From Aequorivita sublithincola DSM 14238 (GTDB taxonomy: Bacteria > Bacteroidota > Bacteroidia > Flavobacteriales > Flavobacteriaceae), in contig NC_018013.1 in the NCBI RefSeq assembly GCF_000265385.1, positions 399,001-463,000 of the forward strand: a stretch of 64,000 nucleotides of DNA. Reading direction: 5' to 3'. Below, one piece after another: positions 7,634 through 15,042 of this stretch (its first letter is position 1; every line of letters begins with the position of its first letter). A program made the translations under genes and the position numbers. The notes under the pieces were generated by a model, which did not search any database, was not told the DNA's origin, and saw only the letters and a program-made list of their open reading frames with translations.

Positions 7634-8863
7634 TTAGCAACCCTGACATGGAGCTCCTATTACAACATCTGGTAATGAAGGAGGACACTCTAATTGAACT
7701 GGATCTGGGAAGAAACAGTGTTCAGCATCAGCAGCCCAATCACCACCTGGACCTAATTGTAATACATCTGCCATGTTACCATTACCATTTTGGTAAATAC
7801 CAGCAGTATGACCTAAACCTCCTTGAGATTTTTGAACTAACAACGCTTGGTTAGCATTACCATCTTGTGAGATAACACCATAATTGTCATCATCTTGGTA
7901 GCTAGCAGCTAAGTTTCCATTTCCAGAAAATTGTCCCAAGTACATAGTATTGTTGTCACCAATTTGTCTTGAATAACCCTTACCATTAGTTCCATACTGT
8001 CCAAAAGAAACATAGTTATCATCTCCTGTTTGATCAATACGTCCGTAGTTATCAGCACCGGTCTGAGCTTTAAAGATCTCATTGCGATCTCCATTTTGGT
8101 TATCTTCTGAATAGTTACTATCTCCAGTTTGGTAAACAAGATTATTTATGTTACCGTTTCCAATTTGTATTTGTAAAGCTTCACCATTGGTTCCAGATTG
8201 ATTTAAATTAGCAGTGTTACCATCTCCAAGTTGGGATTGTTCTGCTATATTTTCAGAACCTGATTGTGTAGCGGACAAGGTGTTGTTATTACCATCTTGT
8301 TCTGCCGTACTGCAGTTTTCTTCACCTGTTTGGTTGATATTAGCAACATTATTAACAGCGTTATAATTAAGAAGACTTTGCAGCACTAACGATTTGTTTT
8401 CACTACCATCTTGAGTAATGTTTACTGTACCATCTGTACCATCTTGATGTGTACGAGCTTCGTTTTCATCTCCATCTTGCGTTAATGTAGCAACACTATT
8501 TGAACCTCCGTGTTGTTCTACTCTTGCTTTATTGTCTTCACTAGCGGTATTGTTTGTACCTTGGTAGATAAAAGATGATGCATTAGTTGGAGGCGTGAAT
8601 TGAGCTTGATCTACATAAGCCTGGTTGTTAGTACCTAGCTGATCAATAGTAGAAGAATTATCGTCTCCTCGTTGATATACCATAGCACGGTGTGAGCCAT
8701 CGCCACCACCATTAGCTTGATCAATAGTAGAGATCAACCTCTGACCTGCTTGTCTAACATACACTCTCTGGTCGTCGCCAGTTTGCGTAGAATTCGAGGT
8801 GTTTTGTGCAAATGCAAAACCACCAATCATTAGCGCTACAGCGCCTAAAATTACTTTTTTCAT
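7634..8863 (-). CDS. csgA: CsgA-like major curlin with cysteine-rich C-terminal tail
   Basis: The 409-residue product has a signal peptide (MKKVILGAVALMIGGFAFAQ). Tandem curlin repeats then run from about residue 25 to 370, with Gln-x-Gly-x-x-Asn-x(5-6)-Gln spacing repeated some sixteen or more times. This is the beta-solenoid amyloid that forms curli fibres outside the cell. E. coli CsgA has five repeats in 151 residues. The last 35 residues depart from the pattern and hold four cysteines (383, 393, 406, 409), with a fifth at 184, all unusual for curlins. As first gene with a hairpin after it, it should be the most abundant product of the locus. Confidence 0.9.
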   Translation of the reverse strand: MKKVILGAVALMIGGFAFAQNTSNSTQTGDDQRVYVRQAGQRLISTIDQANGGGDGSHRAMVYQRGDDNSSTIDQLGTNNQAYVDQAQFTPPTNASSFIYQGTNNTASEDNKARVEQHGGSNSVATLTQDGDENEARTHQDGTDGTVNITQDGSENKSLVLQSLLNYNAVNNVANINQTGEENCSTAEQDGNNNTLSATQSGSENIAEQSQLGDGNTANLNQSGTNGEALQIQIGNGNINNLVYQTGDSNYSEDNQNGDRNEIFKAQTGADNYGRIDQTGDDNYVSFGQYGTNGKGYSRQIGDNNTMYLGQFSGNGNLAASYQDDDNYGVISQDGNANQALLVQKSQGGLGHTAGIYQNGNGNMADVLQLGPGGDWAADAEHCFFPDPVQLECPPSLPDVVIGAPCQGC

Positions 8864-8970
8864 AATGTAAAGATTTAAAGATTAATATTTGGTTAAAAAA
8901 AATTCAGTTTTGAACAAGGAATTGCATCCTTGGATAATGAATAAACCATATTAAAATGATCTATTGATAT

Positions 8971-9079
8971 TAAGGGGATATGTTTTAAAATGTATTTAAA
9001 ATACATTATAGATAAAAGGGATACTTTTAAGACGAACCAGATTGATTAAAAACCAAAAGATTCTTTTACTAAGGGGATA
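8971..9079. promoter_or_regulatory. Three direct repeats AAGGGGATA upstream of csgA (candidate operators)
   Basis: TAAGGGGATA occurs exactly at 8971-8980 and 9070-9079, with a near copy AAAAGGGATA at 9014-9023. They lie 110-215 bases ahead of the csgA start in the same orientation. Repeated G-runs stand out in this AT-rich gap. They may be binding sites for a curli regulator; no CsgD homologue lies in the window. Confidence 0.45.
8990..9006. promoter_or_regulatory. Perfect 17-bp palindrome upstream of csgA
   Basis: ATGTATTT (8990-8997) and AAATACAT (8999-9006) are exact inverted copies around one central A. The size and symmetry suit a dimeric regulator site and are too AT-rich for a terminator. 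It lies between the first two AAGGGGATA repeats. Confidence 0.4.
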
Positions 9080-9195
9080 GATTTGTTTTTTAACACTTCT
9101 TGAGGAGATGTGCTTATGATATTGCTATCACAATTACAATTCAAAGATGCAACAAAATATCTTAACACACAACTCGTTAGCAGGCCAATGCACTA

Positions 9196-9217
9196 AAAAG
9201 GGGGAAATCCCCCTTTT
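9196..9217. terminator. Hairpin with GGGGG/CCCCC stem in csgA-glnN gap
   Basis: AAAAGGGGG (9196-9204) pairs with CCCCCTTTT (9209-9217) around a 4-base loop. It has short T and A runs on either side, so it could end transcripts in either direction or act as an RNA stop ahead of csgA. Confidence 0.5.
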
Positions 9218-9440
9218 AAAAAAGGGTTTTCCCTAACAGTCAAACTTGATTTATCAGACAAAAAACTAAAAAATATCGATGAAATGCATAAAAATTGACT
9301 TTAACATAATATGTTAAATTTTTGTTAAAAAAATTTATGTTTCAATGATAATAAAATTTTGCGATGTTAAAACTTGGAGTATCTGTTCTTTAGAAACATT
9401 TCAGATTTACATTTATCTTTCTAGCACAACTAATGAATAA

Positions 9441-9482
9441 AAAAAGTATGGGGCGTTTTTAAAAATGCCCCACACTTTTTTT
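9441..9482 (+). terminator. 40-base bidirectional terminator-like palindrome
   Basis: The arms 9441-9460 and 9461-9480 pair at 19 of 20 positions, counting one G-U, around GGGGC/GCCCC. They are flanked by A and T runs on both sides. The plus strand has seven T at the end. It does not belong to glnN, which has its own hairpin at 9550-9576, so it points to a transcript within the gap. Confidence 0.6.
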
Positions 9483-9544
9483 ACTTAAAGGAACTGTTCC
9501 TTGTATTACTTATAAAATACTTAGTTCTGGGTTGCCTAAATACA

Positions 9545-9576
9545 CAAAAAGCCGTCCAAATATAATTTGGACGGCT
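9545..9576 (-). terminator. Terminator of glnN
   Basis: A perfect 11-bp stem, AGCCGTCCAAA (9550-9560) with TTTGGACGGCT (9566-9576), encloses a 5-base loop. On the minus strand it is followed by five U. It lies 34 bases past the glnN stop. Confidence 0.88.
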
Positions 9577-9609
9577 CAATTATCTGAAAGATTAAAAATA
9601 TTTTAATAT

Positions 9610-11796
9610 TTATTTCGTGAAAAGCAGCTCACGATACTTAGTTAGTGGCCAAAGTTCATCGTCCACAAGCAATTCTAACTTATCACAGTGATAACGAATT
9701 ACTTGGAAAAATGGTTTCACTTCATCGCAATATGAAAACGCACGTTTTTCTCCATCTTCAATCTTATTTGCTTTTTTGCGGGCGTCAATCATATCTGTAA
9801 TTCCTTTATTGATTTTTGCTATGTGCTCGCTAATCTCCTCTATTAAATGCATCTGTTCGGTAGAGAATTTTTTAAAATCAGCTCCATAGATGTTTTTTAA
9901 GCCTTGAACGTTTTCAATTAAAATATTTTGGTAACGTATCGCCGTAGGAATTACATGATTGCGAGCAATATCGCCCAATATACGTCCCTCAATCTGAATT
10001 CGCAGTGCGTAGTCCTCCACTTCTATTTCGTGACGCGCCTCCAGCTCAACCTTGCTCATAATGCCAAGGCCTTCAAAAAGGGCGATGGTTTTCTTTGAAA
10101 CTTTAGCCTTTAAAGCCTCTGGAGTTGTTTTATGATTGCTTAAGCCACGCTTTTTAGCTTCCTTTTCCCAAGCTTCACCATAGCCATCACCTTCAAAACG
10201 AATTCTTTTGGAATCCTTTATATATTCCTTTAAAACATTGAAGATGGCATCATCCTTCTTCATCTTCTTCTCTTTAATAAGAGCGTCCACTTCAGTTTTA
10301 AAATCAATAAGCTGTCTTGCCACAATGGCGTTTAGCACAGTCATCGGGTTTGCACAGTTGGCGGTAGAACCCACAGCGCGAAACTCAAACTTATTTCCTG
10401 TAAAGGCAAAAGGCGAAGTACGATTGCGGTCTGTATTGTCCAATAAAATTTCCGGAATTTTACCTACAACATTAAGTTTTAGATCAGTTTTTTCTTGTGG
10501 AGATAGTTTGCCGCTGGTAACTTTTTCAAGTTCATCCAATACACTTGTAAGCTGGGAACCAATAAATGCTGAGATAATTGCTGGTGGAGCTTCGTTGGCG
10601 CCCAAACGGTGATCGTTACTTGCACTGGCAATAGAAGCGCGAAGCAATTCTTCATGATCGTTGACTGCCTTTAAGGTATTTATGAAAAAAGTCAAAAACT
10701 GAAGGTTCTTCATTGGGGTGCTTCCAGGACCTAATAGATTTACACCAGTATTTGTAGCCAAAGACCAATTGTTATGCTTTCCGCTTCCGTTTACGTTTGC
10801 AAAAGGCTTCTCGTGGAATAGCACTTTAAAGTTATGCTTTTGTGCAATTTTGTGCATTAAGTCCATTAATAAGGAGTTGTGATCCACGGCCAAATTTGTT
10901 TCTTCAAAAATAGGAGCCAATTCAAATTGGTTCGGCGCTACTTCGTTGTGGCGTGTTTTCACAGGAATTCCTAAAAGCATGCATTCTGTTTCAAGATGGC
11001 GCATAAAATTTAGCACTCGCGCTGGTATGGAACCAAAGTAATGGTCATCCAATTGTTGTCCTTTTGCTGAAGAATGCCCCAATAGTGTTCTTCCCGCCAA
11101 GGAAATATCTGGCCGTGATGCTGCCAAAGCGCTGTCAACCAAAAAGTATTCTTGCTCCCAGCCCAAGGTTGCAATCACTTTTGTAACGTTTTTATCAAAA
11201 TATTTTGCCACAGCAGTTGCTGCACTGTCAACGCTTTGAAGTGCTCGCAATAAAGGAGTTTTATAATCTAGCGCTTCTCCAGTATAAGCAACAAAGACGG
11301 TTGGAATACAGAGGGTGGTTCCATAAATAAATGCTGGGGAAGTTGGATCCCAAGCAGTGTAGCCACGTGCCTCAAAGGTGTTTCGAATTCCACCATTTGG
11401 AAAACTAGACGCGTCAGATTCTTGTTGCACTAATTGTTCACCGCCAAATTTTTCGATTGCGTGCCCATTTTCCATTGTTTCAAAAAAGGCATCGTGCTTT
11501 TCTGCAGTTGCTCCCGTTAATGGCTGAAACCAGTGCGTATAATGCGTCGCACCTTTTGCAATTGCCCATTCCTTCATTCCTGTAGAGATATGGTCTGCAA
11601 TATGACGTTCAATTTTAGAGCCATTTTCCACAGCATCCATTACACTCTTAAAAGAATCTTTGGTAAGATACTGCCGCATAGCAGCTTCATTAAAAACGTT
11701 TTTTCCGAAGATCTCGGAACGTCTTTCTGGTTCAGTAACAGGAATAGGAACTCTATTATAGGTTTCCTTAATTGCATGAAATCTTAGCGTTGGCAT
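9610..11796 (-). CDS. glnN: Type III glutamine synthetase
   Basis: At 728 residues this is the GSIII class typical of Bacteroidota, not the ~470-residue GSI. It makes glutamine from glutamate, ammonia and ATP as a dodecamer in the cytoplasm. Visible motifs are WEQEYFLVD (glutamate/metal site), NVNGSGKHNNWS (nucleotide-binding loop) and NRTSPFAFTGNKFEFRAVGS (arginine-rich active-site segment). The N-terminal MPTLRFHAIKETYNR is also family-typical. It is monocistronic, with its own terminator. Two identical 13-bp sites precede its promoter, which suggests nitrogen-dependent control at transcription. Confidence 0.95.
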   Translation of the reverse strand: MPTLRFHAIKETYNRVPIPVTEPERRSEIFGKNVFNEAAMRQYLTKDSFKSVMDAVENGSKIERHIADHISTGMKEWAIAKGATHYTHWFQPLTGATAEKHDAFFETMENGHAIEKFGGEQLVQQESDASSFPNGGIRNTFEARGYTAWDPTSPAFIYGTTLCIPTVFVAYTGEALDYKTPLLRALQSVDSAATAVAKYFDKNVTKVIATLGWEQEYFLVDSALAASRPDISLAGRTLLGHSSAKGQQLDDHYFGSIPARVLNFMRHLETECMLLGIPVKTRHNEVAPNQFELAPIFEETNLAVDHNSLLMDLMHKIAQKHNFKVLFHEKPFANVNGSGKHNNWSLATNTGVNLLGPGSTPMKNLQFLTFFINTLKAVNDHEELLRASIASASNDHRLGANEAPPAIISAFIGSQLTSVLDELEKVTSGKLSPQEKTDLKLNVVGKIPEILLDNTDRNRTSPFAFTGNKFEFRAVGSTANCANPMTVLNAIVARQLIDFKTEVDALIKEKKMKKDDAIFNVLKEYIKDSKRIRFEGDGYGEAWEKEAKKRGLSNHKTTPEALKAKVSKKTIALFEGLGIMSKVELEARHEIEVEDYALRIQIEGRILGDIARNHVIPTAIRYQNILIENVQGLKNIYGADFKKFSTEQMHLIEEISEHIAKINKGITDMIDARKKANKIEDGEKRAFSYCDEVKPFFQVIRYHCDKLELLVDDELWPLTKYRELLFTK

Positions 11797-11821
11797 AATA
11801 TGTTTTTAGGGTTTGACAGCG

Positions 11822-11908
11822 CAAAAGTATAAAAAACATAATCACACCCCCTAAATTTCATATTAAATTTATACAAATAATGAATTAAGTTATAAACACC
11901 CCCTAAAT
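11822..11908 (-). promoter_or_regulatory. glnN promoter element and paired 13-bp operator-like sites
   Basis: The minus strand has TACTTTTG (11829-11822), an exact -7 element, about 25 bases ahead of the glnN ATG. The plus-strand 13-mer ACACCCCCTAAAT occurs identically at 11844-11856, where the -33 region would be, and again at 11896-11908. The two copies are 52 bases apart, about five turns of DNA. The distal copy also overlaps a CCCCTAA-ATA-TTAGGGG stem-loop (11900-11916), which may act as the terminator of the antiporter gene's antisense side or as part of the operator. Confidence 0.55.
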
Positions 11909-11929
11909 ATTAGGGGATAAAAGAATAAA

Positions 11930-12883
11930 CTAGCTATTTATGGTAAGTGCAATAAAAATAGCATAGGCAATAAATAGAAATATTCCTCTCTTTCTGCCCA
12001 ATTCAAATTTCTTGGGAAGAAATGCTAATGGAACTAAGATAGCGGCAAAACCAATCATCCAAAAAATATCATTTGTCAACACTTCAGGGCTTTTTACTGC
12101 AATGGGTTGGATAATTGCAGTAATACCCAATACTGAAGAAATATTAAATATGTTTGAACCTATTAGATTTCCAAGTGAAATTGCCTTTTCCTTTTTGAGC
12201 GCGGCGATTACCGAAGCAGCCAACTCTGGAACACTAGTACCCACAGCAATCATAGTTACGGCAATTACGCGTTCGCTAATGCCAAAGCCTTCCGCTAAGG
12301 ACACGGCACCGCTTACTAAGAGTTCGCTACCTCCATAAAGGGCAAGACCGCCGATTAACAACCAAACAATTATTTTGAAATTAGAAGTTTTCGACAATCC
12401 TTCATCAATACTGTCGTCAACAGGCTCGCTACCTCTTTGGTTTTTGGCCCTCTTAATCAATATGTATAAATAAACAGCCAATACAAGTAACAATGCCACT
12501 CCTTCTGAACGGGAAATTTGCAGGCCGCTCTTCAAAATAAAATAGAGCCCTACGGAAAGCAACATCATTACGGGCCAATTAAGCTTATAAAAATCTTTAT
12601 CAATAGCCAAGGGAGAAATTATTGCTGTAATACCTAGCACCAAACCTATATTTGCAATGTTTGAGCCTATTACGTTGCCGAGGGAGATATCAGAAAAGCC
12701 GTTAAGCGCAGCCTGTAAACTAACCAAAAGCTCTGGTGCCGAAGTGGCAAATGACACAACGGTAAGCCCAATTACCATTTTTGAAAGATGGAGTTTAAAT
12801 GAAAGCGCTACGGAAGAACGAACCAAGAACTCTCCCCCAACCACCAACAAAACCAAACCTAAAAAAAGCAGTAAATAATCCAT
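11930..12883 (-). CDS. Calcium/sodium antiporter (CaCA family, YrbG-like)
   Basis: About 317 residues from the ATG at 12883, which gives MDYLLLFLGLVLLVVGGEF. A longer reading from 12919 adds twelve residues of no family character. The two inverted alpha repeats that bind the cation are clear: SFATSAPELLVS with GNVIGSNIANIGLVLG, and VGTSVPELAAS with GNLIGSNIFNISSVLG. About ten membrane helices are expected, with a charged loop near the middle (QRGSEPVDDSID). It would exchange Ca2+ for Na+ or H+ across the inner membrane. It ends before the glnN operator region, and both genes read the same way. Confidence 0.9.
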   Translation of the reverse strand: MDYLLLFLGLVLLVVGGEFLVRSSVALSFKLHLSKMVIGLTVVSFATSAPELLVSLQAALNGFSDISLGNVIGSNIANIGLVLGITAIISPLAIDKDFYKLNWPVMMLLSVGLYFILKSGLQISRSEGVALLLVLAVYLYILIKRAKNQRGSEPVDDSIDEGLSKTSNFKIIVWLLIGGLALYGGSELLVSGAVSLAEGFGISERVIAVTMIAVGTSVPELAASVIAALKKEKAISLGNLIGSNIFNISSVLGITAIIQPIAVKSPEVLTNDIFWMIGFAAILVPLAFLPKKFELGRKRGIFLFIAYAIFIALTINS

Positions 12884-13027
12884 TGAAATATAATTGCCCG
12901 CGAAGATACTAAATGCCAAAAGGAAATAATCGTATATTTGTTACTATCCCCAAAATTTTAATCTATTAAAACTACAATCCTTTTTTGGACTAATGTTTGA
13001 TTTAAAGTATTTATAAAAACCAATATT

Positions 13028-13909
13028 ATGGGAACACTCAAACAACTTTCACTTTTTTGTATTCTGATTTTTAGCGCCTTCGGGCTTTCTTCCTTTACAT
13101 CGAAGAATTTAGTAGTGAAAATTTTAGAAACCGATTTGATGATAGAAAAACAAATTACGGTGACGATTACCAAAAACACGACGCTGGAAGAACTTGAAAA
13201 AATCAAAAAACAAATGGTAGATGAAGGATTGCAGTTTAATTATTCAGATGTAAATTACAATGAGAATAATGAAATTATTTCTATTTCTATTTATTATAAG
13301 GACGCAAATAACAACTCGGGAAACTATAGCGTAAGCAGCAAAAACCCTATAAATGATATTGCAATAATTTCTGAAGGAGGCAGGATTTCCGTTACAAGTG
13401 TTGGCAGCTCAAACCAATCTTTTATAAGCCAAGGAAGTGGGGTAGAAAATTCTAAAAATGCTGAAAAGTCCTATGAAGAACACAAACAGCGTATGAAGGA
13501 AAGAAGCGACCAAATGGAAATGGAAATGGAAGAACGGATGCAGGCAATGAAGGAAAGACAAGCTGAAATGAGAAATAATATGCAACAACGAAGGGATAGT
13601 ATTAGGATGTTGCAACAGCACCAAATTAAAAGCGCTACCGCTTTTAATGGAAATTCGAACCTGATCACCAAAAGCAGTACCGATTTAGAATTAGTGGAAC
13701 TTCAAAAAATTTACAAAGCTGAAAACATTTCCTTTTCGTACAACGATTTAAAACGTAATGACAATAACGAAATAACGCATATTTCCATAACCATAGACAA
13801 CCAGAACGGTTCAGTCTCTACTTCAACATTTGGAAATGAGGAAGAAACCATTAAGAATATTTCAATTGCAGTAGATAAACAGCATACGATTATGAGAAGT
13901 GTGGAATAG
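13028..13909 (+). CDS. Secreted protein with duplicated beta module and charged Met-rich coil
   Basis: The 293-residue product begins with a hydrophobic signal (MGTLKQLSLFCILIFSAFGL). Two similar modules flank a helix: about residues 48-92 (TLEELEKIKKQMVDEGLQF, then NNEIISISI) and about 225-262 (ELVELQKIYKAENISFSYN, then NNEITHISI). The middle, about residues 145-200, is a long coiled coil rich in Met, Glu, Arg and Gln. Such modules occur in the periplasmic tails of Bacteroidota BlaR1/M56-type proteins, but no peptidase is present here. Function unknown. A TATATTTG element at 12933 may drive it. Confidence 0.75.
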   Translation: MGTLKQLSLFCILIFSAFGLSSFTSKNLVVKILETDLMIEKQITVTITKNTTLEELEKIKKQMVDEGLQFNYSDVNYNENNEIISISIYYKDANNNSGNYSVSSKNPINDIAIISEGGRISVTSVGSSNQSFISQGSGVENSKNAEKSYEEHKQRMKERSDQMEMEMEERMQAMKERQAEMRNNMQQRRDSIRMLQQHQIKSATAFNGNSNLITKSSTDLELVELQKIYKAENISFSYNDLKRNDNNEITHISITIDNQNGSVSTSTFGNEEETIKNISIAVDKQHTIMRSVE

Positions 13910-13975
13910 GTTTTAACTTCTTTTTAAAAAATATTAATTTCAAAAAAGTTAACCTCAACAGTAAATTATAATTAG

Positions 13976-14128
13976 ATGAAAAAGAAATTCTTTCAGTTTC
14001 TGGCGAAGACTAACAAGAAAATTTTGCCAAGCTTCTCAAAAGAAGGAGTTGATTTAGCAAAGGCCTCAAAATTTCAGTTGGCACTGTTTGCATATAAATT
14101 ATGGGTAACAAAAAATTCTTTGGACTAA
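13976..14128 (+). CDS. Conserved 50-residue basic protein (sometimes named SsrA-binding protein in flavobacteria)
   Basis: The ORF from ATG 13976 gives MKKKFFQFLAKTNKKILPSF and ends KLWVTKNSLD. It is strongly basic, with an aromatic/hydrophobic C-terminal part. I recognise the pattern as a small protein common in Flavobacteriia, annotated in some genomes as an SsrA-binding protein although it is far too short to be SmpB. Its stop codon overlaps the 3' end of apt by four bases on the opposite strand. The conserved look argues for a real gene; its role is unknown. Confidence 0.7.
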   Translation: MKKKFFQFLAKTNKKILPSFSKEGVDLAKASKFQLALFAYKLWVTKNSLD

Positions 14129-14637
14129 TATTTCAGCAATGATTTTACTGGGTGATTTTGCAATTTCTTAATTCCGTTCAAAAACTCAAGTTCAATTAAA
14201 AAATTACATTGGACAATCTCGCCTCCCAATTTTTCTATTAAATTGCAAGCTGCCCTTGCCGTACCGCCTGTAGCCAGAACGTCGTCGTGCAGCAGTACCC
14301 GCTCTCTTTTTTTAATGGCATCTTCATGAATTTCGAGCGCGTCCATACCATATTCTAATTGATACGGTTCCTTTAAGGTGCTGTATGGAAGTTTTCCTGG
14401 CTTGCGGATTGGCACAAAACCTGCGTTCAATTTTTGTGCAAGTAGTGTTCCGAAGAAAAACCCTCTAGATTCAATACCTACAACTTTATCAATTTTTGAA
14501 TCTCCAACCATTGCAACCAATTGCTGCAAGCAAAAACTGACGGCATCCTTGTTTGCCAACAAGGGTGTAATGTCTTTAAAATGAACCCCTTCTTTTGGAA
14601 AATTTTCAACATTTCGAATATATTCAGATAAATTCAT
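14125..14637 (-). CDS. apt: Adenine phosphoribosyltransferase
   Basis: The 170-residue length is standard for Apt, which salvages adenine to AMP using PRPP. The PRPP loop is seen as VLLHDDVLATGGTARA. Other family segments are FPKEGVHFKDITPL near the N-terminus, GIESRGFFFG and FVPIRKPGKLPYST. The gene converges with the 50-residue basic protein and is divergent from the tRNA-Arg gene. Its promoter is not obvious. Confidence 0.95.
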   Translation of the reverse strand: MNLSEYIRNVENFPKEGVHFKDITPLLANKDAVSFCLQQLVAMVGDSKIDKVVGIESRGFFFGTLLAQKLNAGFVPIRKPGKLPYSTLKEPYQLEYGMDALEIHEDAIKKRERVLLHDDVLATGGTARAACNLIEKLGGEIVQCNFLIELEFLNGIKKLQNHPVKSLLKY

Positions 14638-14652
14638 TTTTTAAGGTTTTAA

Positions 14653-14684
14653 TTTGTCTTGCAATTTAAAAAGAAATATATTTG
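14653..14684 (+). promoter_or_regulatory. Consensus promoter of tRNA-Arg
   Basis: TTTG at 14653-14656, a 20-base spacer and TATATTTG at 14677-14684 match the Bacteroidota promoter exactly. Transcription would start near 14691, about 20 bases ahead of the mature tRNA. Confidence 0.75.
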
Positions 14685-14709
14685 CAACCGCTAAAAGCGA
14701 AATTAAATT

Positions 14710-14783
14710 GGCCTTGTGGCGCAACTGAATAGCGCACCTGATTACGGCTCAGGAGGTTCCAAGTTTGAATCTTGGCAAGGTCA
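14710..14783 (+). tRNA. tRNA-Arg (anticodon ACG)
   Basis: The 74-base sequence folds into a cloverleaf. The acceptor is GGCCTTG with CAAGGTC (one G-U). The D stem is GCGC/GCGC. The anticodon arm is CCTGA-TTACGGC-TCAGG with ACG at the reading position. The T arm is CCAAG-TTTGAAT-CTTGG. No CCA is encoded, as is common in this phylum. A34 would need conversion to inosine to read all CGN codons except CGA/CGG well. Confidence 0.95.
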
Positions 14784-14788
14784 CATAG

Positions 14789-14822
14789 AAAAAACCACGT
14801 TGTAAAAAAACGTGGTTTTTTT
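14789..14822 (+). terminator. Terminator of tRNA-Arg
   Basis: AAAACCACG (14791-14799) pairs with CGTGGTTTT (14811-14819), followed by more T. It begins within ten bases of the tRNA 3' end. Confidence 0.88.
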
Positions 14823-14883
14823 ATGCCCGAAAGTTCGCCGCAATCGCTTTTTTTGACTAATTTGGATTCTTAAAATAAAGAGA

Positions 14884-15042
14884 ATGACCAAGATCGTAAA
14901 AGACGCAGATAACAAAAAAGAAAAAGATTATATCCTTCAAGACAATAAAAAAACCCGCTTTGGTGCAGGTTTTATAATTGCTGTGTTAATATTATTAATT
15001 GTCGGAGTAATTATTTCCGGACTATATTTTGAATGGTTTTAG
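14884..15042 (+). CDS. Small single-span membrane protein (52 aa)
   Basis: From ATG 14884 the peptide begins MTKIVKDADNKKEKDYILQD, a charged cytoplasmic-type head. A hydrophobic helix of about 22 residues (FGAGFIIAVLILLIVGVIIS) follows, and it ends GLYFEWF. It follows the tRNA terminator and converges with clpS, overlapping its 3' end by four bases. The charged-head/single-helix layout is credible for a real small membrane protein; no function can be assigned. Confidence 0.6.
   Translation: MTKIVKDADNKKEKDYILQDNKKTRFGAGFIIAVLILLIVGVIISGLYFEWF

Larger units (their letters stand above)
8864..9609. other. 746-base regulatory gap between csgA and glnN
   Basis: No ORF of convincing length is present; the longest plus-strand ones are 29 and 31 codons (from 9147 and 9345). 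The stretch holds three AAGGGGATA-type direct repeats, a perfect palindrome, a hairpin at 9196-9217, a 40-base terminator-like palindrome at 9441-9480 and the glnN terminator. It must contain the csgA promoter, but no TAnnTTTG is found on the minus strand, which suggests a different sigma factor or a degenerate site. One exact TAnnTTTG (TAGATTTG, 9078-9085) points the other way. Confidence 0.7.

Noticed and set aside
7740..8790. Regular repeats that could be mistaken for a CRISPR array
   Set aside because: They vary in sequence and lie in frame in the csgA gene, where they encode curlin repeats. No cas gene is in the window.
9147..9440. Small plus-strand ORFs of 29 and 31 codons in the csgA-glnN gap
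   Set aside because: The first runs through a GGGGG/CCCCC hairpin and neither has a signal, helix pattern or recognisable product. They are better explained as part of a non-coding region.
11900..11916. CCCCTAA-ATA-TTAGGGG hairpin as a plain terminator
   Set aside because: It is short, has no T-run and lies upstream of glnN, and its left arm is part of one of two identical 13-bp sites, so a regulatory role is more likely.
12957..13206. An 82-codon minus-strand frame at the start of the secreted repeat protein
   Set aside because: It overlaps the real start and signal peptide of the plus-strand gene and has no independent support.
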